This document shows positions 46,751 through 55,612 of a stretch of DNA of 64,000 bases, one piece after another. The position numbers and the translations under genes were made by a program. The DNA is from DATBHW01 sp035307385. GTDB taxonomy: Bacteria > Chloroflexota > Ktedonobacteria > Ktedonobacterales > DATBGS01. A model generated the notes under the pieces. That model saw only the letters and a list, made by a program, of their open reading frames with translations, was not told the origin of the DNA and made no database searches. The DNA lies in the NCBI GenBank assembly GCA_035307385.1, contig DATGID010000072.1, forward strand, positions 124,001 to 188,000. The letters are read 5' to 3'. Within the stretch, counting starts at the first letter, position 1. Every line of letters starts with the position of its first letter.

Positions 46751-47704
46751 TTAAGCGAGATGCTCTACGAGCCTGCGGGCGGAGTGCAACCACTCCTCCG
46801 GCGTGTCATCGGGCACAGAACAGCCATTGGCTAAGATCAGGCGGCGTCCGTTGGTCTCCGCTATTGCGCTCAACATCTCCCGCTCGATGTCGCGCTCGCC
46901 GCCATGGGTCAGTGGGCCGCGTTCATCCAGGCCGCCCATCAGACACTTGTTGGTCAGCCTCAATGCTTCAGACAAGCTGGGTCCGGTAAGCTGCTCACTC
47001 CAACTCATCGCAGCAACCGGATAGTCTATAAACCGATCAAAATAGAGCGTATCGCCCTGTTGGGATGGGTCGGCGTGGACATGGACGATATTGAGCCAGC
47101 CGTCCTGAGCATGCTCCAACACCTCAAGATCATAGGGCCGCCCAAAACGCGCATAGTCTTCTGGGGACATGTCAATGTTGGTCGCGCCCATGCACGAGAA
47201 AAAGATGCCGCTCGCGCCCGCCTCGATGGCCGCGCCTACCAGTTCGCGCTCATTAGCTGCCAGCGTTTTCAATCCCTGCTCAAACGACGCTGGCTGTTCG
47301 AGTAGATGGGTCAGCGCTGTCTCTTTTCCGGCAAGTTGAAACGTCATCGTCAGTGGGCTAAAAAGGGTGAGGGTGAGCGGAAAATCTGGCCCCAGTTTCG
47401 CCCGCAATCGGCGAATGCATATCAGTTGCTCACGAAAGCTGGGCGTGTCGAGGCCCAGATGTGGCAGCCTTTCCCAGTCCGCCGCCTGGGCAATCGCTGG
47501 CTCCGGCGCAGGGTAGCGTAAATCCGGCATAATTTTGACAATATCGAGCGTAAATTTCGTGCGGAAAAACTCCAGTGTCAGCTCTGCCAGATGCTCGCCA
47601 GAACCTTCCGGCTTGAAGTGATGCCAGAAACAGAAGGGCACTCGGTCAACAGGTTCCCCCTTGAGCGCGGCCCGCACCCGCTCGCCGGGCGTCATCGTGG
47701 TCAT
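46751..47704 (-). CDS. Uroporphyrinogen-decarboxylase-family protein
   Basis: 317 aa from ATG 47704, where AAGGAAGAAGAT gives the best ribosome site; the frame is open 13 codons further. TPGERVRAALKGEPVDRVPF is the usual UroD-superfamily N-terminus, and HVHADPSQQGDTLYFDRF, SWSEQLTGPSLSEAL and LILANGCSVPDDTPEEWL resemble its later parts. The classical HemE Arg/Asp substrate motifs are not obvious, so it may be a corrinoid-linked methyltransferase-type or other member rather than a haem enzyme. It follows a VOC protein on the same strand. Confidence 0.75.
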   Translation of the reverse strand: MTTMTPGERVRAALKGEPVDRVPFCFWHHFKPEGSGEHLAELTLEFFRTKFTLDIVKIMPDLRYPAPEPAIAQAADWERLPHLGLDTPSFREQLICIRRLRAKLGPDFPLTLTLFSPLTMTFQLAGKETALTHLLEQPASFEQGLKTLAANERELVGAAIEAGASGIFFSCMGATNIDMSPEDYARFGRPYDLEVLEHAQDGWLNIVHVHADPSQQGDTLYFDRFIDYPVAAMSWSEQLTGPSLSEALRLTNKCLMGGLDERGPLTHGGERDIEREMLSAIAETNGRRLILANGCSVPDDTPEEWLHSARRLVEHLA

Positions 47705-47758
47705 ATCTTCTTCCTTTTCCTTTGCCATATCCATCTCTCGCAAGTCATTGCCAGAGCG

Positions 47759-48157
47759 CTATTCCGCCGGAGCCAGGCAAATGAACTCTACTTCATTGCC
47801 ATCAGGGTCATCGACATACATCGTTCGGCTCGCCAGCACCGGGTGCTTTCCCCTCCGGGGCTGATAGCCAGCCGCCACCAGCGCCGCGTGCTGGGCATCG
47901 AACGCTTCTTCAGGCAGTTCAAACGCCAGATGATTGAGTTGATAGCCCGATGGTTTGGCTTTGATCTCCTCTGTTTTGGGAACCAGCACGATCATTTGCG
48001 GGATGCCCGCGTTGCCCTCGCCAACTTTGAGGAACGCGTTGCGCAGCGTTGGCGGCGAAATCACCTCCAGCCCCAACAAATCACGGTAGAACTGGAGGGC
48101 CAACGGCTGGTCGCCTGTCCAGAGCACGATTTCCGAGATGCCTACCACCTGTTTCAT
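47759..48157 (-). CDS. VOC (glyoxalase/bleomycin-resistance fold) protein
   Basis: 132 aa, one VOC module pair. ISEIVLWTGDQPLALQFYRD, LNHLAFELPEE and MYVDDPDGNEVEFICLAP give the His/Glu metal-ligand positions. Function is unspecific (dioxygenase, glyoxalase or resistance protein). The TnpB element begins within a few bases upstream of its ATG, and only AAAGATC remains as a weak ribosome site, so its native promoter may have been displaced. Confidence 0.8.
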   Translation of the reverse strand: MKQVVGISEIVLWTGDQPLALQFYRDLLGLEVISPPTLRNAFLKVGEGNAGIPQMIVLVPKTEEIKAKPSGYQLNHLAFELPEEAFDAQHAALVAAGYQPRRGKHPVLASRTMYVDDPDGNEVEFICLAPAE

Positions 48158-48159
48158 GA

Positions 48160-49404
48160 TCTTTTAGGGCGCGGATACCCGCTGCCTTCAGGCGCGGGAT
48201 GAAGCGCCCCCTCCTTTCGCTTGACAGACAGCCTCGTCTATCGTATACTGTTCTTATGAGTGAAACACTCATAAGAACCATTTGTATCAAGTTGGATGTG
48301 GACGGTCACGAGAACTTCTTGGCCGTGACTCAACACGCCTTCAATGACGCGGCTACGTGGATTAGCTTGACTTGCTGGCGCGAAGGCATCACCAACACCA
48401 ACACCGCCCACCATCGGGTGTATGGGGAAACCCGCGAACGCTTTGGCCTGGGCGCGCAATTGGCGGTGTGTGCGAGAGCCAAGGCGCTGGAAGCCATCAA
48501 GGCGGTCAAGACGGCAGGCAAGAACACCTGCCCCGTCTTTGGCCCGCGTGGCTCCATTCGCTATGATGCCCGCACCTATCGCTTGATGAGTCTTGACCGG
48601 GTGTCGCTCAACACGCTCGCTGGCCGCGTGGTGTGTCGGTTGGTGCCAGGACCACGCCAGCATGAGATGTTGGTAGACCCTGCCTGGACCATTGGCGGGG
48701 CTGAATTGGTCTGGCGTCGCGGCGTCTACTATCTGCATGTCACCCAAAGCAGCGATGCTCCCACATTGCCCAAAGGCAACCCGGAACGCCTGGGCGTGGA
48801 CCTGGGCATGGTCAATATCGCTACTGATAGCACCGGCCAGCAATTCAGCGGGAAGGCGGTTAGCACCGTCCGTCAGCGGTATCTGAAGCGGCGGGCTATC
48901 CTTCAATCGGTAGGTACGCGCTCGGCCAAGCGCCGCCTTCAAAAAATCAGCAAGCGGGAAAGCCGCTTTCAGAAAGATCAGAATCACTGTATCAGCAAGA
49001 CCCTCGTTGCCAAAGCGTCTCAGTCGTGCAAGGCAATCGCTCTGGAAGACCTCACCGGCATCAATGAGCGAACAACGGTTCGTCACGGCCAGCGTTATGA
49101 GCGGATGAGTTGGGCGTTCTATCAACTGCGGCTGTTTCTCACCTACAAGGCAATGGCAGCAGGCGTGCGCGTGGTCCTGGTGGACCCACGCAATACCTCC
49201 AAAACCTGCTCGTAGTGTGGGCATTGCTCCAAGAAGAATCGCCAAAGCCAAGCCTCCTTCACATGCCACCAATGTGGAACTGAGATGAACGCCGACATCA
49301 ACGCTGCGATCAATATCTCCAAGGCTGCCGTCAAGCCGCCTATGGTAGCGTCTGCCGGGGGCAGATAGCTACAAGCCCGCCCTCTTTAGGGGCGGGTACT
49401 TGAC
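48160..49404 (+). mobile_element. IS605-family tnpB-only element (IS1341-like), decayed
   Basis: Contains one tnpB and no tnpA. Left end: structured region with GGGCGC (48167-48172) pairing with GCGCCC (48204-48209) around an inner hairpin (CCCGC/GCGGG). Right end: CCCGCCC/GGGCGGG hairpin (49376-49396) then TACTTGAC near 49404, the form typical of the subterminal hairpin and guide-RNA (omega-RNA) scaffold of TnpB systems. The ends are estimated; no terminal inverted repeats are expected. Confidence 0.7.
48256..49368 (+). pseudogene. tnpB: TnpB RNA-guided nuclease gene interrupted by an amber codon
   Basis: From ATG 48256 the frame encodes 319 residues to TAG at 49213-49215, then continues open for 50 codons to TAG 49366-49368. 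The first part has LGVDLGMVNIATDS (RuvC Asp) and ALEDLTGINERT (Glu). The part beyond the stop has CGHCSKKNRQ, FTCHQCGTEMNADINAAINI: the zinc ribbon and the third RuvC Asp. The stop falls at TCS*CGH, where homologues have Gln, so one C-to-T change (CAG to TAG) explains it. Without readthrough the nuclease would lack the zinc finger and one catalytic residue. Confidence 0.85.
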
Positions 49405-49460
49405 GGGTAAAAGCTCCCTTCCAATAAGAAGGTACTTAGCAAAGATACACGAGATGCGGC

Positions 49461-50330
49461 TCAGGCGCGCAGCCGCAAACGCGCGCCCAGCGCCGCGCTC
49501 ACCGGCAACAGCACGCCCGCCGAGCCATCCTGAGGCTGCCCGGCGCTCAGCCCCGCCTGAGCCAGCGCCTGGCGCGCCTGCTCGGAAGTGCTACCGCTCA
49601 GCGCCACCTCAAACAATCCCTCGCCAACGGCCTCCAGTGTTTCCTGAACCGGTCCCACGCCAAGCGGCGTCAGCAGTTCAATCGAAAACGTACCCAGCCG
49701 GAAGCTCGCGCGGCGCGCGCCCAGAGACGGCACGTCAGCTTGCCGTTCGAGCGTCAGCCCAAGCTGGCGCTGATAGAGAGCAACCGCGCGCTCCAGATCG
49801 TGGACAGCCAGGCTGACCGCAGCCACGCCTGTTGCGCCGTTGGGGTGAACGCCCGGCGCTTCCCAGGAAAGCCGCTCGGCGTCGGGGGCGTCCCACTGGA
49901 TGAGAAACGGCCAGGGCCGACGCCAGGGCACGCTTTCAGGCACCAGCAAACGCCAGGAAAGCCGACGGCCATCGGGCCGCAGCCGCTCCATGGCAAACGG
50001 GCCTTCCGCCATCAGACCAGTTCGCTGGAAGCGCTCAGCATCCTGCTCGATAGCCTCAGTCGCCAGCGCGTAGCCGACCAGGCCGCCTTCCTGCTTTTGC
50101 AAAAACGCGGCCAGCGCCTGCCCGTTCAAGCCGCGTCCCGCCAGTTCGGTCTCATCATAGACGGCGATAAGCTCCAGATAGTCCAGGCCGAAGCGGATGA
50201 TGGCATTCTCTGTGCCGCGCCCGGTATGGCGTCCGCCGGGGCTGACTGCAAAGCCAAGCGCCTCATAGCGCCGCATCGCCTCAGCCAGATCGCGCACCGC
50301 GATTACCGCGTGATCGAAACGACCAATCAT
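49461..50330 (-). CDS. Two-domain VOC/Glyoxalase_3-like protein
   Basis: 289 aa from ATG 50330 preceded by AGGA; the frame opens 7 codons earlier. The N-terminal half has FDHAVIAVRDLAEAMRRYEA and LGFAVSPGGRHTGRGTENAI with a metal-type His near the start; YLELIAVYDE provides the Glu. The second half repeats the fold: VAAVSLAVHDLERAVALYQR and FSIELLTPLG. Likely a ring-cleaving or isomerase-type enzyme of unknown substrate. Next to, but not part of, the TnpB element. Confidence 0.78.
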   Translation of the reverse strand: MIGRFDHAVIAVRDLAEAMRRYEALGFAVSPGGRHTGRGTENAIIRFGLDYLELIAVYDETELAGRGLNGQALAAFLQKQEGGLVGYALATEAIEQDAERFQRTGLMAEGPFAMERLRPDGRRLSWRLLVPESVPWRRPWPFLIQWDAPDAERLSWEAPGVHPNGATGVAAVSLAVHDLERAVALYQRQLGLTLERQADVPSLGARRASFRLGTFSIELLTPLGVGPVQETLEAVGEGLFEVALSGSTSEQARQALAQAGLSAGQPQDGSAGVLLPVSAALGARLRLRA

Positions 50331-50583
50331 AGCATTCCTCATGGTGTCCATATGTCTTGAGATATCCTTCGTCGCTTTCTATTGTACCAGCCAGCAACGG
50401 GAAGCGGCAGGTCATCCGTTTTACAGTGCTTGGGCCTGCCCGCTCGTGTGGTCCAAATCTTGCCACCCCTATTCCTAATAACCAGCGTGTGATCTACACA
50501 TCACTGGCTCCCACCTGCCCGGAGCAACAAGCACAACGGTGTACTCGCTCACAACCCAGGCGTAGATGCGAAAGGAAGACATT

Positions 50584-52008
50584 ATGGCTATCCCCATGCA
50601 AGACGACAATCGCCAGCAAGCGTATCAATCTAGGCATGCGCCAGGGCAGCGTACCACCGGAGGTAACCGCTATGCCTATATTGTTGCGATGATTGCCGGA
50701 TTGGGCGGATTGCTGTTTGGTTACGACACCGGCGTCATTTCCGGGGCACTTCTCTATCTTCGGCCAGCCTTTCATCTGAACGCAACGAGTTCTGAAATCG
50801 CCGTCAGCGCCGTGCTGATCGGGGCCATCATCGGCGCGTTCTTTGGTGGCAGGCTGGCCGACGGCATCGGTCGCAGGAAAGCGCTCATCGTGCTGGGCGC
50901 GCTCTTTGCCGTTGGGGCGATTCTGACCAGCATTGCGCCCAACCTGGGGTTCTTTATTGCCTTCCGCATCATTGTGGGCTTCGGCATTGGCGCAGCCTCG
51001 ATGATTACGCCGATGTACATTGCCGAACTGGCTCCGCCAGGCATCCGGGGGTCGCTGGTGACCTTTTTCCAGCTTGCTGTCACCATCGGCATTGCCGTGG
51101 CCTACTGGGTCGATCTGGCCTTTGCCAACGGGGGCATGGGCTGGCGTCCCATGTTTGCCGTCGCCTTCATCCCCGGCGCCATCCTTGCCATTGGCATGTG
51201 CTTCCTGGCCGAAACGCCGCGCTGGCTTGCCAGCAAGGGTCGCTGGGATGAGGCCAGCGCGGCGCTGGAACACACGGTGCAAGGCCAGGAAAAGCAGCGC
51301 GAACTGGATGACATCCGCAAAACCATCGAAGAAGAGAAGCGCGCCTCCGTGAAAGAACTGCTGCGCCCTGGGCTGCGCCTGGCGTTGATCGTCGGAGTCG
51401 GGCTGGCGATCTTCCAACAGTTGGTGGGCATCAACACCGTCATCTACTACGCGCCAACCATCTTTGGCTATGCCGGGTTTAGCTCCGCCTCCGCCGCGAT
51501 TCTGGCGACCAGCATTGTTGGCGTCATGAACGTTCTGGCGACCATCCTTTCGCTCTTCCTGGTTGACCGTCTGGGGCGACGCCCCTTGCTGATCGGCGGC
51601 ATCGGCGGCATGGTGCTGACGCTCGTTGCCATGGGCATTGTGTTTCTCTTCGATCCCACCAAAGCCGGGTGGTTCGTCCTCATCTGCCTGCTGCTGTATA
51701 TCGTCTCCTTTGCCATCGGCATGGGACCAGTCTTCTGGTTGATGACCTCGGAACTTTTTCCCAACCGGCTGCGTGCCTCGGGAGCCAGCGTCTCCAGCTT
51801 ATGCAACTGGGCAGCCAATCTGGTGGTCAGCATCACCTTCCTGACGTTGATTGAGGTTGCTGGCAAGTCGGTCACCTTCTGGATATATGCCTTTCTGGGC
51901 GTGCTGGCCTTTATCTTCTGCTGGACGCTGGTGCCAGAGACCAAAAGCAAAACGCTGGAGCAAATCGAGCGCTATTGGAAGAGCAACAGGCACTGGGAAC
52001 AGCCGTAG
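50584..52008 (+). CDS. Sugar:proton symporter, MFS sugar-porter family
   Basis: 474 aa from ATG 50584 after AAGGAAG. Twelve membrane segments. Sugar-porter signatures: GGLLFGYDTGVISGALLYLR in TM1, GGRLADGIGRRKALI, PMYIAELAPPGIRGSLVTFF, ETPRWLASKGRWDEA (PESPR-type motif after TM6), QQLVGINTVIYYAPTIF in TM7, VDRLGRRPLL and VPETKSKTLEQIE at the C-terminus. Imports a monosaccharide or polyol such as xylose, arabinose or inositol; specificity cannot be fixed by reading. Confidence 0.9.
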   Translation: MAIPMQDDNRQQAYQSRHAPGQRTTGGNRYAYIVAMIAGLGGLLFGYDTGVISGALLYLRPAFHLNATSSEIAVSAVLIGAIIGAFFGGRLADGIGRRKALIVLGALFAVGAILTSIAPNLGFFIAFRIIVGFGIGAASMITPMYIAELAPPGIRGSLVTFFQLAVTIGIAVAYWVDLAFANGGMGWRPMFAVAFIPGAILAIGMCFLAETPRWLASKGRWDEASAALEHTVQGQEKQRELDDIRKTIEEEKRASVKELLRPGLRLALIVGVGLAIFQQLVGINTVIYYAPTIFGYAGFSSASAAILATSIVGVMNVLATILSLFLVDRLGRRPLLIGGIGGMVLTLVAMGIVFLFDPTKAGWFVLICLLLYIVSFAIGMGPVFWLMTSELFPNRLRASGASVSSLCNWAANLVVSITFLTLIEVAGKSVTFWIYAFLGVLAFIFCWTLVPETKSKTLEQIERYWKSNRHWEQP

Positions 52009-52074
52009 CGCACAGACGGCTTACGCTGCCCCTTCACCTGATCATCTGGGAAAATAGCCCTCCAAGAAGCGGGC

Positions 52075-52113
52075 GAAGAGCGTCTGAACGTGTATCACTA
52101 TCAGGCGCTCTTC
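52075..52113 (+). terminator. Hairpin downstream of the sugar porter
   Basis: GAAGAGCG/CGCTCTTC, with inner CTGA/TCAG after one mismatch and a 13-base loop. No long U-tract follows. The rest of 52009-52286 has no supported gene. Confidence 0.5.
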
Positions 52114-52286
52114 CCGTGTGTAAGAGAGGGGCATATTTCCCCGCTGTCTCGCTTGACGAGCGATGGATTGCGTTCTACACTTGAAAAAGAGAACCTCTCT
52201 CCCAAATTCCGGCCAGCACCGTGAAGACGGCACGCAAATTGCGGCTGAGTCCGCGCAAGGGCAGATGCTTCCCTGGGGAATGCCCG

Positions 52287-52970
52287 ATGACACAACCAAC
52301 TGAAGACCAAACCGAGACTTCCGACCGTTTTGCCGAGCGCCGCGAGGCACTGCTCGAAACGCTGCGCCAGTCGGGGATACACGATGAGCGCGTGCTGCGC
52401 GCTATTAAATCCGTGCCGCGCGAACAATTTGTCGCCCCATTCCTGCGCGCACAGGCGTTTGAGAACGTCGCGCTGCCGATTGAGCAAGGTCAGAGCATTT
52501 CGCAGCCGCTGATGGTCGCGGCGATGACGCAAGCGCTTACCTTGACCGGCACCGAACAGGTGCTGGAGGTGGGCACAGGCTCGGGGTATCAGGCAGCCGT
52601 GCTGGCAGAGTGCGCGCGCTCCGTGGTCAGCATCGAACGCTGGCCGACGCTGGCCGGGCGCGCATCCCGGCTGTTGGGGACGCTGGGCTATATGAATGTC
52701 GAAGTGCACATCGGGGATGGCACGCTCGGATGGCCGCCAGCCGCGCCGTATGACGCCATTCTGGTCACTGCCGCCGCGCCAGTCGTCCCAGAACCACTGC
52801 TCCAACAGCTTGGGCTATATGGGCGGCTGGTGATACCGGTGGGCAGTCCAGAACAACAAGAACTGCTGCGCGTGGTCAGGCAGGAAGAGGGCTTCGAGCA
52901 GCGTTCGCTGGGCATCTGCGTCTTTGTCCCATTGATTGGCGCTGCCGCGTGGCAAGAACGATTCGATTAG
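52287..52970 (+). CDS. pcm: Protein-L-isoaspartate O-methyltransferase
   Basis: 227 aa from ATG 52287 behind GGGGAA. Methylates L-isoaspartyl residues to start repair of aged proteins. VPREQFVAP, IEQGQSISQPLMVAAMTQAL (substrate loop), the SAM site VLEVGTGSGYQAAVLAE and VHIGDGTLGWPPAAPYDAIL, then LVTAAAPVVPEPLLQQL and GRLVIPVGS are the standard PIMT motifs. The frame is open 22 codons upstream but without homology. Confidence 0.92.
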   Translation: MTQPTEDQTETSDRFAERREALLETLRQSGIHDERVLRAIKSVPREQFVAPFLRAQAFENVALPIEQGQSISQPLMVAAMTQALTLTGTEQVLEVGTGSGYQAAVLAECARSVVSIERWPTLAGRASRLLGTLGYMNVEVHIGDGTLGWPPAAPYDAILVTAAAPVVPEPLLQQLGLYGRLVIPVGSPEQQELLRVVRQEEGFEQRSLGICVFVPLIGAAAWQERFD

Positions 52971-53003
52971 ACAGCAGCACACGCGAGAAAGGAGGGGAGG
53001 CAG

Positions 53004-53507
53004 GTGCAAGTGCATGTCATCCAGCTCTTCTGGTCTCTGCTCCTGTGGATTGGGCTGCACGAGGCCACCTATCTGCTGCTGGGCATGCTGGCGCGGCGAG
53101 CGCTGGCCTGTTGGAGCATTGGCCCGCTGGGCATCGCCACCACCTATCTGCGCGACCCGGGGCGTTTGTTCCTGCTAGCGCAGTTATTGGCCCCTGCTGT
53201 CCTGGCGGCGCTGTTCCTGCGCTTTACGCTCTTTCAAGCGACCCCAGCGCCCATCCGGCATTTGCCAGATGGAGCGCTGGCGCAGGTGCTTGCCATCTTC
53301 ATCTCGCTTGTGCTGACCAGCGGCATACGCGCGGCGCTGCTGGCGCGCGACTGGCGCTTTCCCCTCTGGGGTGAGGCGCGGCTGATGCGCGGCGTCTCCT
53401 GGGGGCGGGCAACCGGCGCGGTCATCTTTTTTACCGCAGCCGGGCGAGCCTTTCTGCGCGAACGCTTTCACGTTACACCGCGCGAATTTTTACAGACGAT
53501 TGCCTGA
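53004..53507 (+). CDS. Small membrane protein of unknown function
   Basis: 167 aa with about four hydrophobic segments and Arg-rich loops. The GTG at 53004 is close behind AAAGGAGGGGAGG; GTG 53010 is an equally reasonable start. FWSLLLWIGLHEATYLLLGM contains an HE pair in a membrane helix, somewhat reminiscent of membrane metalloproteases, but a full HExxH is not present. No family recognised. Follows pcm by 33 bases on the same strand. Confidence 0.6.
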   Translation: MQVHVIQLFWSLLLWIGLHEATYLLLGMLARRALACWSIGPLGIATTYLRDPGRLFLLAQLLAPAVLAALFLRFTLFQATPAPIRHLPDGALAQVLAIFISLVLTSGIRAALLARDWRFPLWGEARLMRGVSWGRATGAVIFFTAAGRAFLRERFHVTPREFLQTIA

Positions 53508-53537
53508 ACAGCGAGATAAAAAGACGAGGCTGGGGCC

Positions 53538-53566
53538 TTGACGCCCCGCGCGCCAGGTGGTACTCT
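53538..53566 (+). promoter_or_regulatory. Promoter of tRNA-Arg
   Basis: TTGACG, 17 bases, TACTCT; start point expected near 53573, about 48 bases before the tRNA. Confidence 0.65.
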
Positions 53567-53620
53567 ACCTACTGAACAGGAGGCAGGCTCATGGTTCCAA
53601 ATTCCTGCGCACCTGTAGAT

Positions 53621-53693
<73 letters not shown>

Positions 53694-53705
53694 CCTGGGT
53701 TGGGT

Positions 53706-53753
53706 GGGGCGCACTGGCCGCACGATCACTATGCCAGTGCGCCCCCTCCTTTT
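53706..53753 (+). terminator. Intrinsic terminator between tRNA-Arg and ftsZ
   Basis: GGGGCGCACTGGC, 14-base loop, exact complement, then CTCC and a run of six or more T. A 13-bp perfect stem; ftsZ should therefore have its own start signal between here and 53817, though none is obvious. Confidence 0.88.
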
Positions 53754-53816
53754 TTATCCGGGGTCCAGCCATTTTTTGAAAGCCACACCTCTGTAGAGAG
53801 CGAGGGATGCCTCTTG

Positions 53817-54986
53817 ATGGGGATACAACCAGCACCTAGAACGCAGCGACGACAGGGACACGCGCGCGTGGTCCCACTGGAAACCCAGCGACCCCTTACC
53901 CCGGAGCCAGCGCATATTGTGGTCGTTGGCATCGGCGGCGCGGGCAATAACGCCATCAACCGCATGATCGATGTGCAACTGCGCGGGGTGCAGTTCGTGG
54001 CCCTCAACACCGATGCCCAGGCGCTCGCCCTTTCCCAAGCGCCAGAGCAGCTTTGTCTGGGCGAATCGCTCACCCACGGCCTCGGAGCCGGAGGCGACCC
54101 ATCCGTTGGCGCGGAGGCAGCCGAAGCCAGCCGCAAACAGCTACAAGAAGCGCTCAGCGGCGCTGATCTCGTCTTTCTGACGGCGGGCATGGGCGGCGGC
54201 ACAGGCACCGGCGCTGCCCCGGTCGTGGCGAACATTGCGCACGAAATGGGCGCGCTGGTCATTGGCACCGTCACGCTGCCGTTCTCATTTGAGGGCAGCC
54301 ATCGGCGTAAAATCGCCCAGCAAGGGATTGCGGCGCTTTCCGAATTTGTCGACGCGCTCGTCACCGTGCCCAACGACCGCCTGCTGCAAGTGGTGGACAG
54401 GCAAAGCACATTGGCCGATGCCTTCCAACTGGCCGACGATGTTTTACGGCAGGGCGTGCAGGGGATGACCGAAATCATCACCGTCCCGGGGCTGGTAAAC
54501 GTGGACTTTGCCGATGTGCGCAGCGTCATGCAGCAGGCGGGCATGGCATTGATGAGCATCGGCGACGGGCGCGGCGATCTTCGAGCAGAAAAAGCCGCCA
54601 CCAGCGCGATTGCTGGCGGGTGGCTGGGGGCCTCGATTCAGGGCGCGCAGCGTATCCTGCTCAATATCACTGGTGGGCCTGACCTTACCTTGTTCGAGGT
54701 CACGCAGATTGCCCAAATGGTCCGCGAGGCCGTCGATGAATCTGCCGATATGACCTTTGGGGCTGTCCTGGACCCGGCGATACGCGATCAAATCAGGGTG
54801 ACGCTGGTGGCCGCTGGGATGGTCCATCCAGGGGAAAAACGCGACCGCTTTCAGCGGAAGCCCGAAGCGAACACACACGCCAGACCTGACGAACCAACGC
54901 CCACAGCCGACAGCCCGGATGCCGATGCAAGCCCCGCGCCCGCGCTTTCCACCAGCGCCGGAAAAGCGAACGGTAGCCAGGTATAA
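53817..54986 (+). CDS. ftsZ: Cell division GTPase FtsZ
   Basis: 389 aa from ATG 53817, with GAGGGA upstream; the frame is open to 53664, but that would run into the tRNA. GTP-binding: VVVGIGGAGNNAINRMID, NTDAQAL, the tubulin signature GMGGGTGTGAAPV, TLPFSFEG, VPNDRLLQVVDR and VNVDFADVR. The polymerising core ends near residue 320. The tail is Pro/Ala/Asp-rich and ends SAGKANGSQV, without the conserved C-terminal peptide that binds FtsA/ZipA in most bacteria. Not flanked by ftsA/ftsQ or mur genes. Either a second FtsZ or the sole one in a lineage with a rearranged division cluster. Confidence 0.93.
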   Translation: MGIQPAPRTQRRQGHARVVPLETQRPLTPEPAHIVVVGIGGAGNNAINRMIDVQLRGVQFVALNTDAQALALSQAPEQLCLGESLTHGLGAGGDPSVGAEAAEASRKQLQEALSGADLVFLTAGMGGGTGTGAAPVVANIAHEMGALVIGTVTLPFSFEGSHRRKIAQQGIAALSEFVDALVTVPNDRLLQVVDRQSTLADAFQLADDVLRQGVQGMTEIITVPGLVNVDFADVRSVMQQAGMALMSIGDGRGDLRAEKAATSAIAGGWLGASIQGAQRILLNITGGPDLTLFEVTQIAQMVREAVDESADMTFGAVLDPAIRDQIRVTLVAAGMVHPGEKRDRFQRKPEANTHARPDEPTPTADSPDADASPAPALSTSAGKANGSQV

Positions 54987-55021
54987 CGACGTCCGGACAC
55001 CTGCCCTCAGAGGAAAAAAGG

Positions 55022-55058
55022 TGAGGGGAACACTCCCAGGCTGGGAGTGTTCCCCTCA
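55022..55058. terminator. Perfect hairpin between convergent ftsZ and KGG gene
   Basis: TGAGGGGAACACTCCCAG against its exact complement with a minimal loop. On the minus strand it is followed by CACCTTTTTT, so it is a good intrinsic terminator for the KGG gene; it probably also ends ftsZ. Confidence 0.85.
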
Positions 55059-55093
55059 TCCACTGTTACGATATGCGCAAACTGCTGGCCTGA

Positions 55094-55366
55094 CTACTGG
55101 GACTGCTTGGGAGCGGTGCGGCCACGCTCGCCGCCCTTTTTGCCAATCCGCGAATAGAACTCCGGCCCCTGCTGACGCTTGGTGGACTCGCCGCCCTTTT
55201 TGCCAATCTCAGCATAGAATGCTGGCCCGCGTTTTTCCTTCACCGCCTCGCCGCCCTTCTTCCCGATCCGCGAGTAGAACTCTGGGCCGTATTTTTCGCG
55301 TACTGCCTGACCACCGTGTTTGGCTTTTTGGGAACCAGGCTCTGGTCCCCGTTTGCTGTTGGGCAT
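55094..55366 (-). CDS. KGG-repeat stress-induced protein
   Basis: 90 aa from ATG 55366 behind GGAG. Small, basic, hydrophilic. Repeats of about 20 residues: EKYGPEFYSRIGKKGGEAVK, EKRGPAFYAEIGKKGGESTK, RQQGPEFYSRIGKKGGERGR. This is the KGG motif of con-10/GsiB-like proteins, which are induced by starvation, desiccation or sporulation and are thought to be disordered protectants. The nucleotide repeats are also clear. The upstream 20 residues of the open frame lack the repeats. Confidence 0.9.
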   Translation of the reverse strand: MPNSKRGPEPGSQKAKHGGQAVREKYGPEFYSRIGKKGGEAVKEKRGPAFYAEIGKKGGESTKRQQGPEFYSRIGKKGGERGRTAPKQSQ

Positions 55367-55612
55367 GTCTCTCTCCGCCTCTCTACGCTTAGGTAAATGG
55401 GCTACCTTTTCCCACCTTCCCGGCATCGTGGGAACGATTGACTACACGACATCGGCGCAACCGGGTCGCCTGCGCCCTGGAGCAAGCTGCAAGAACCATG
55501 CCGCCCTACTGCTGGACTTCCAGGCAGATATGAGCTTTCTGGCAGGCGCTTGTCCCTACCCTTCCTAAGAGCATACATGCGTGACTTCCGCGCATGGTCC
55601 CTCTTCCACCGC

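Noticed and set aside
48238..49272. 344-codon frame on the minus strand opposite tnpB
   Set aside because: Mirror of the TnpB frame, no ribosome site or domain; the plus strand has the RuvC and zinc motifs.
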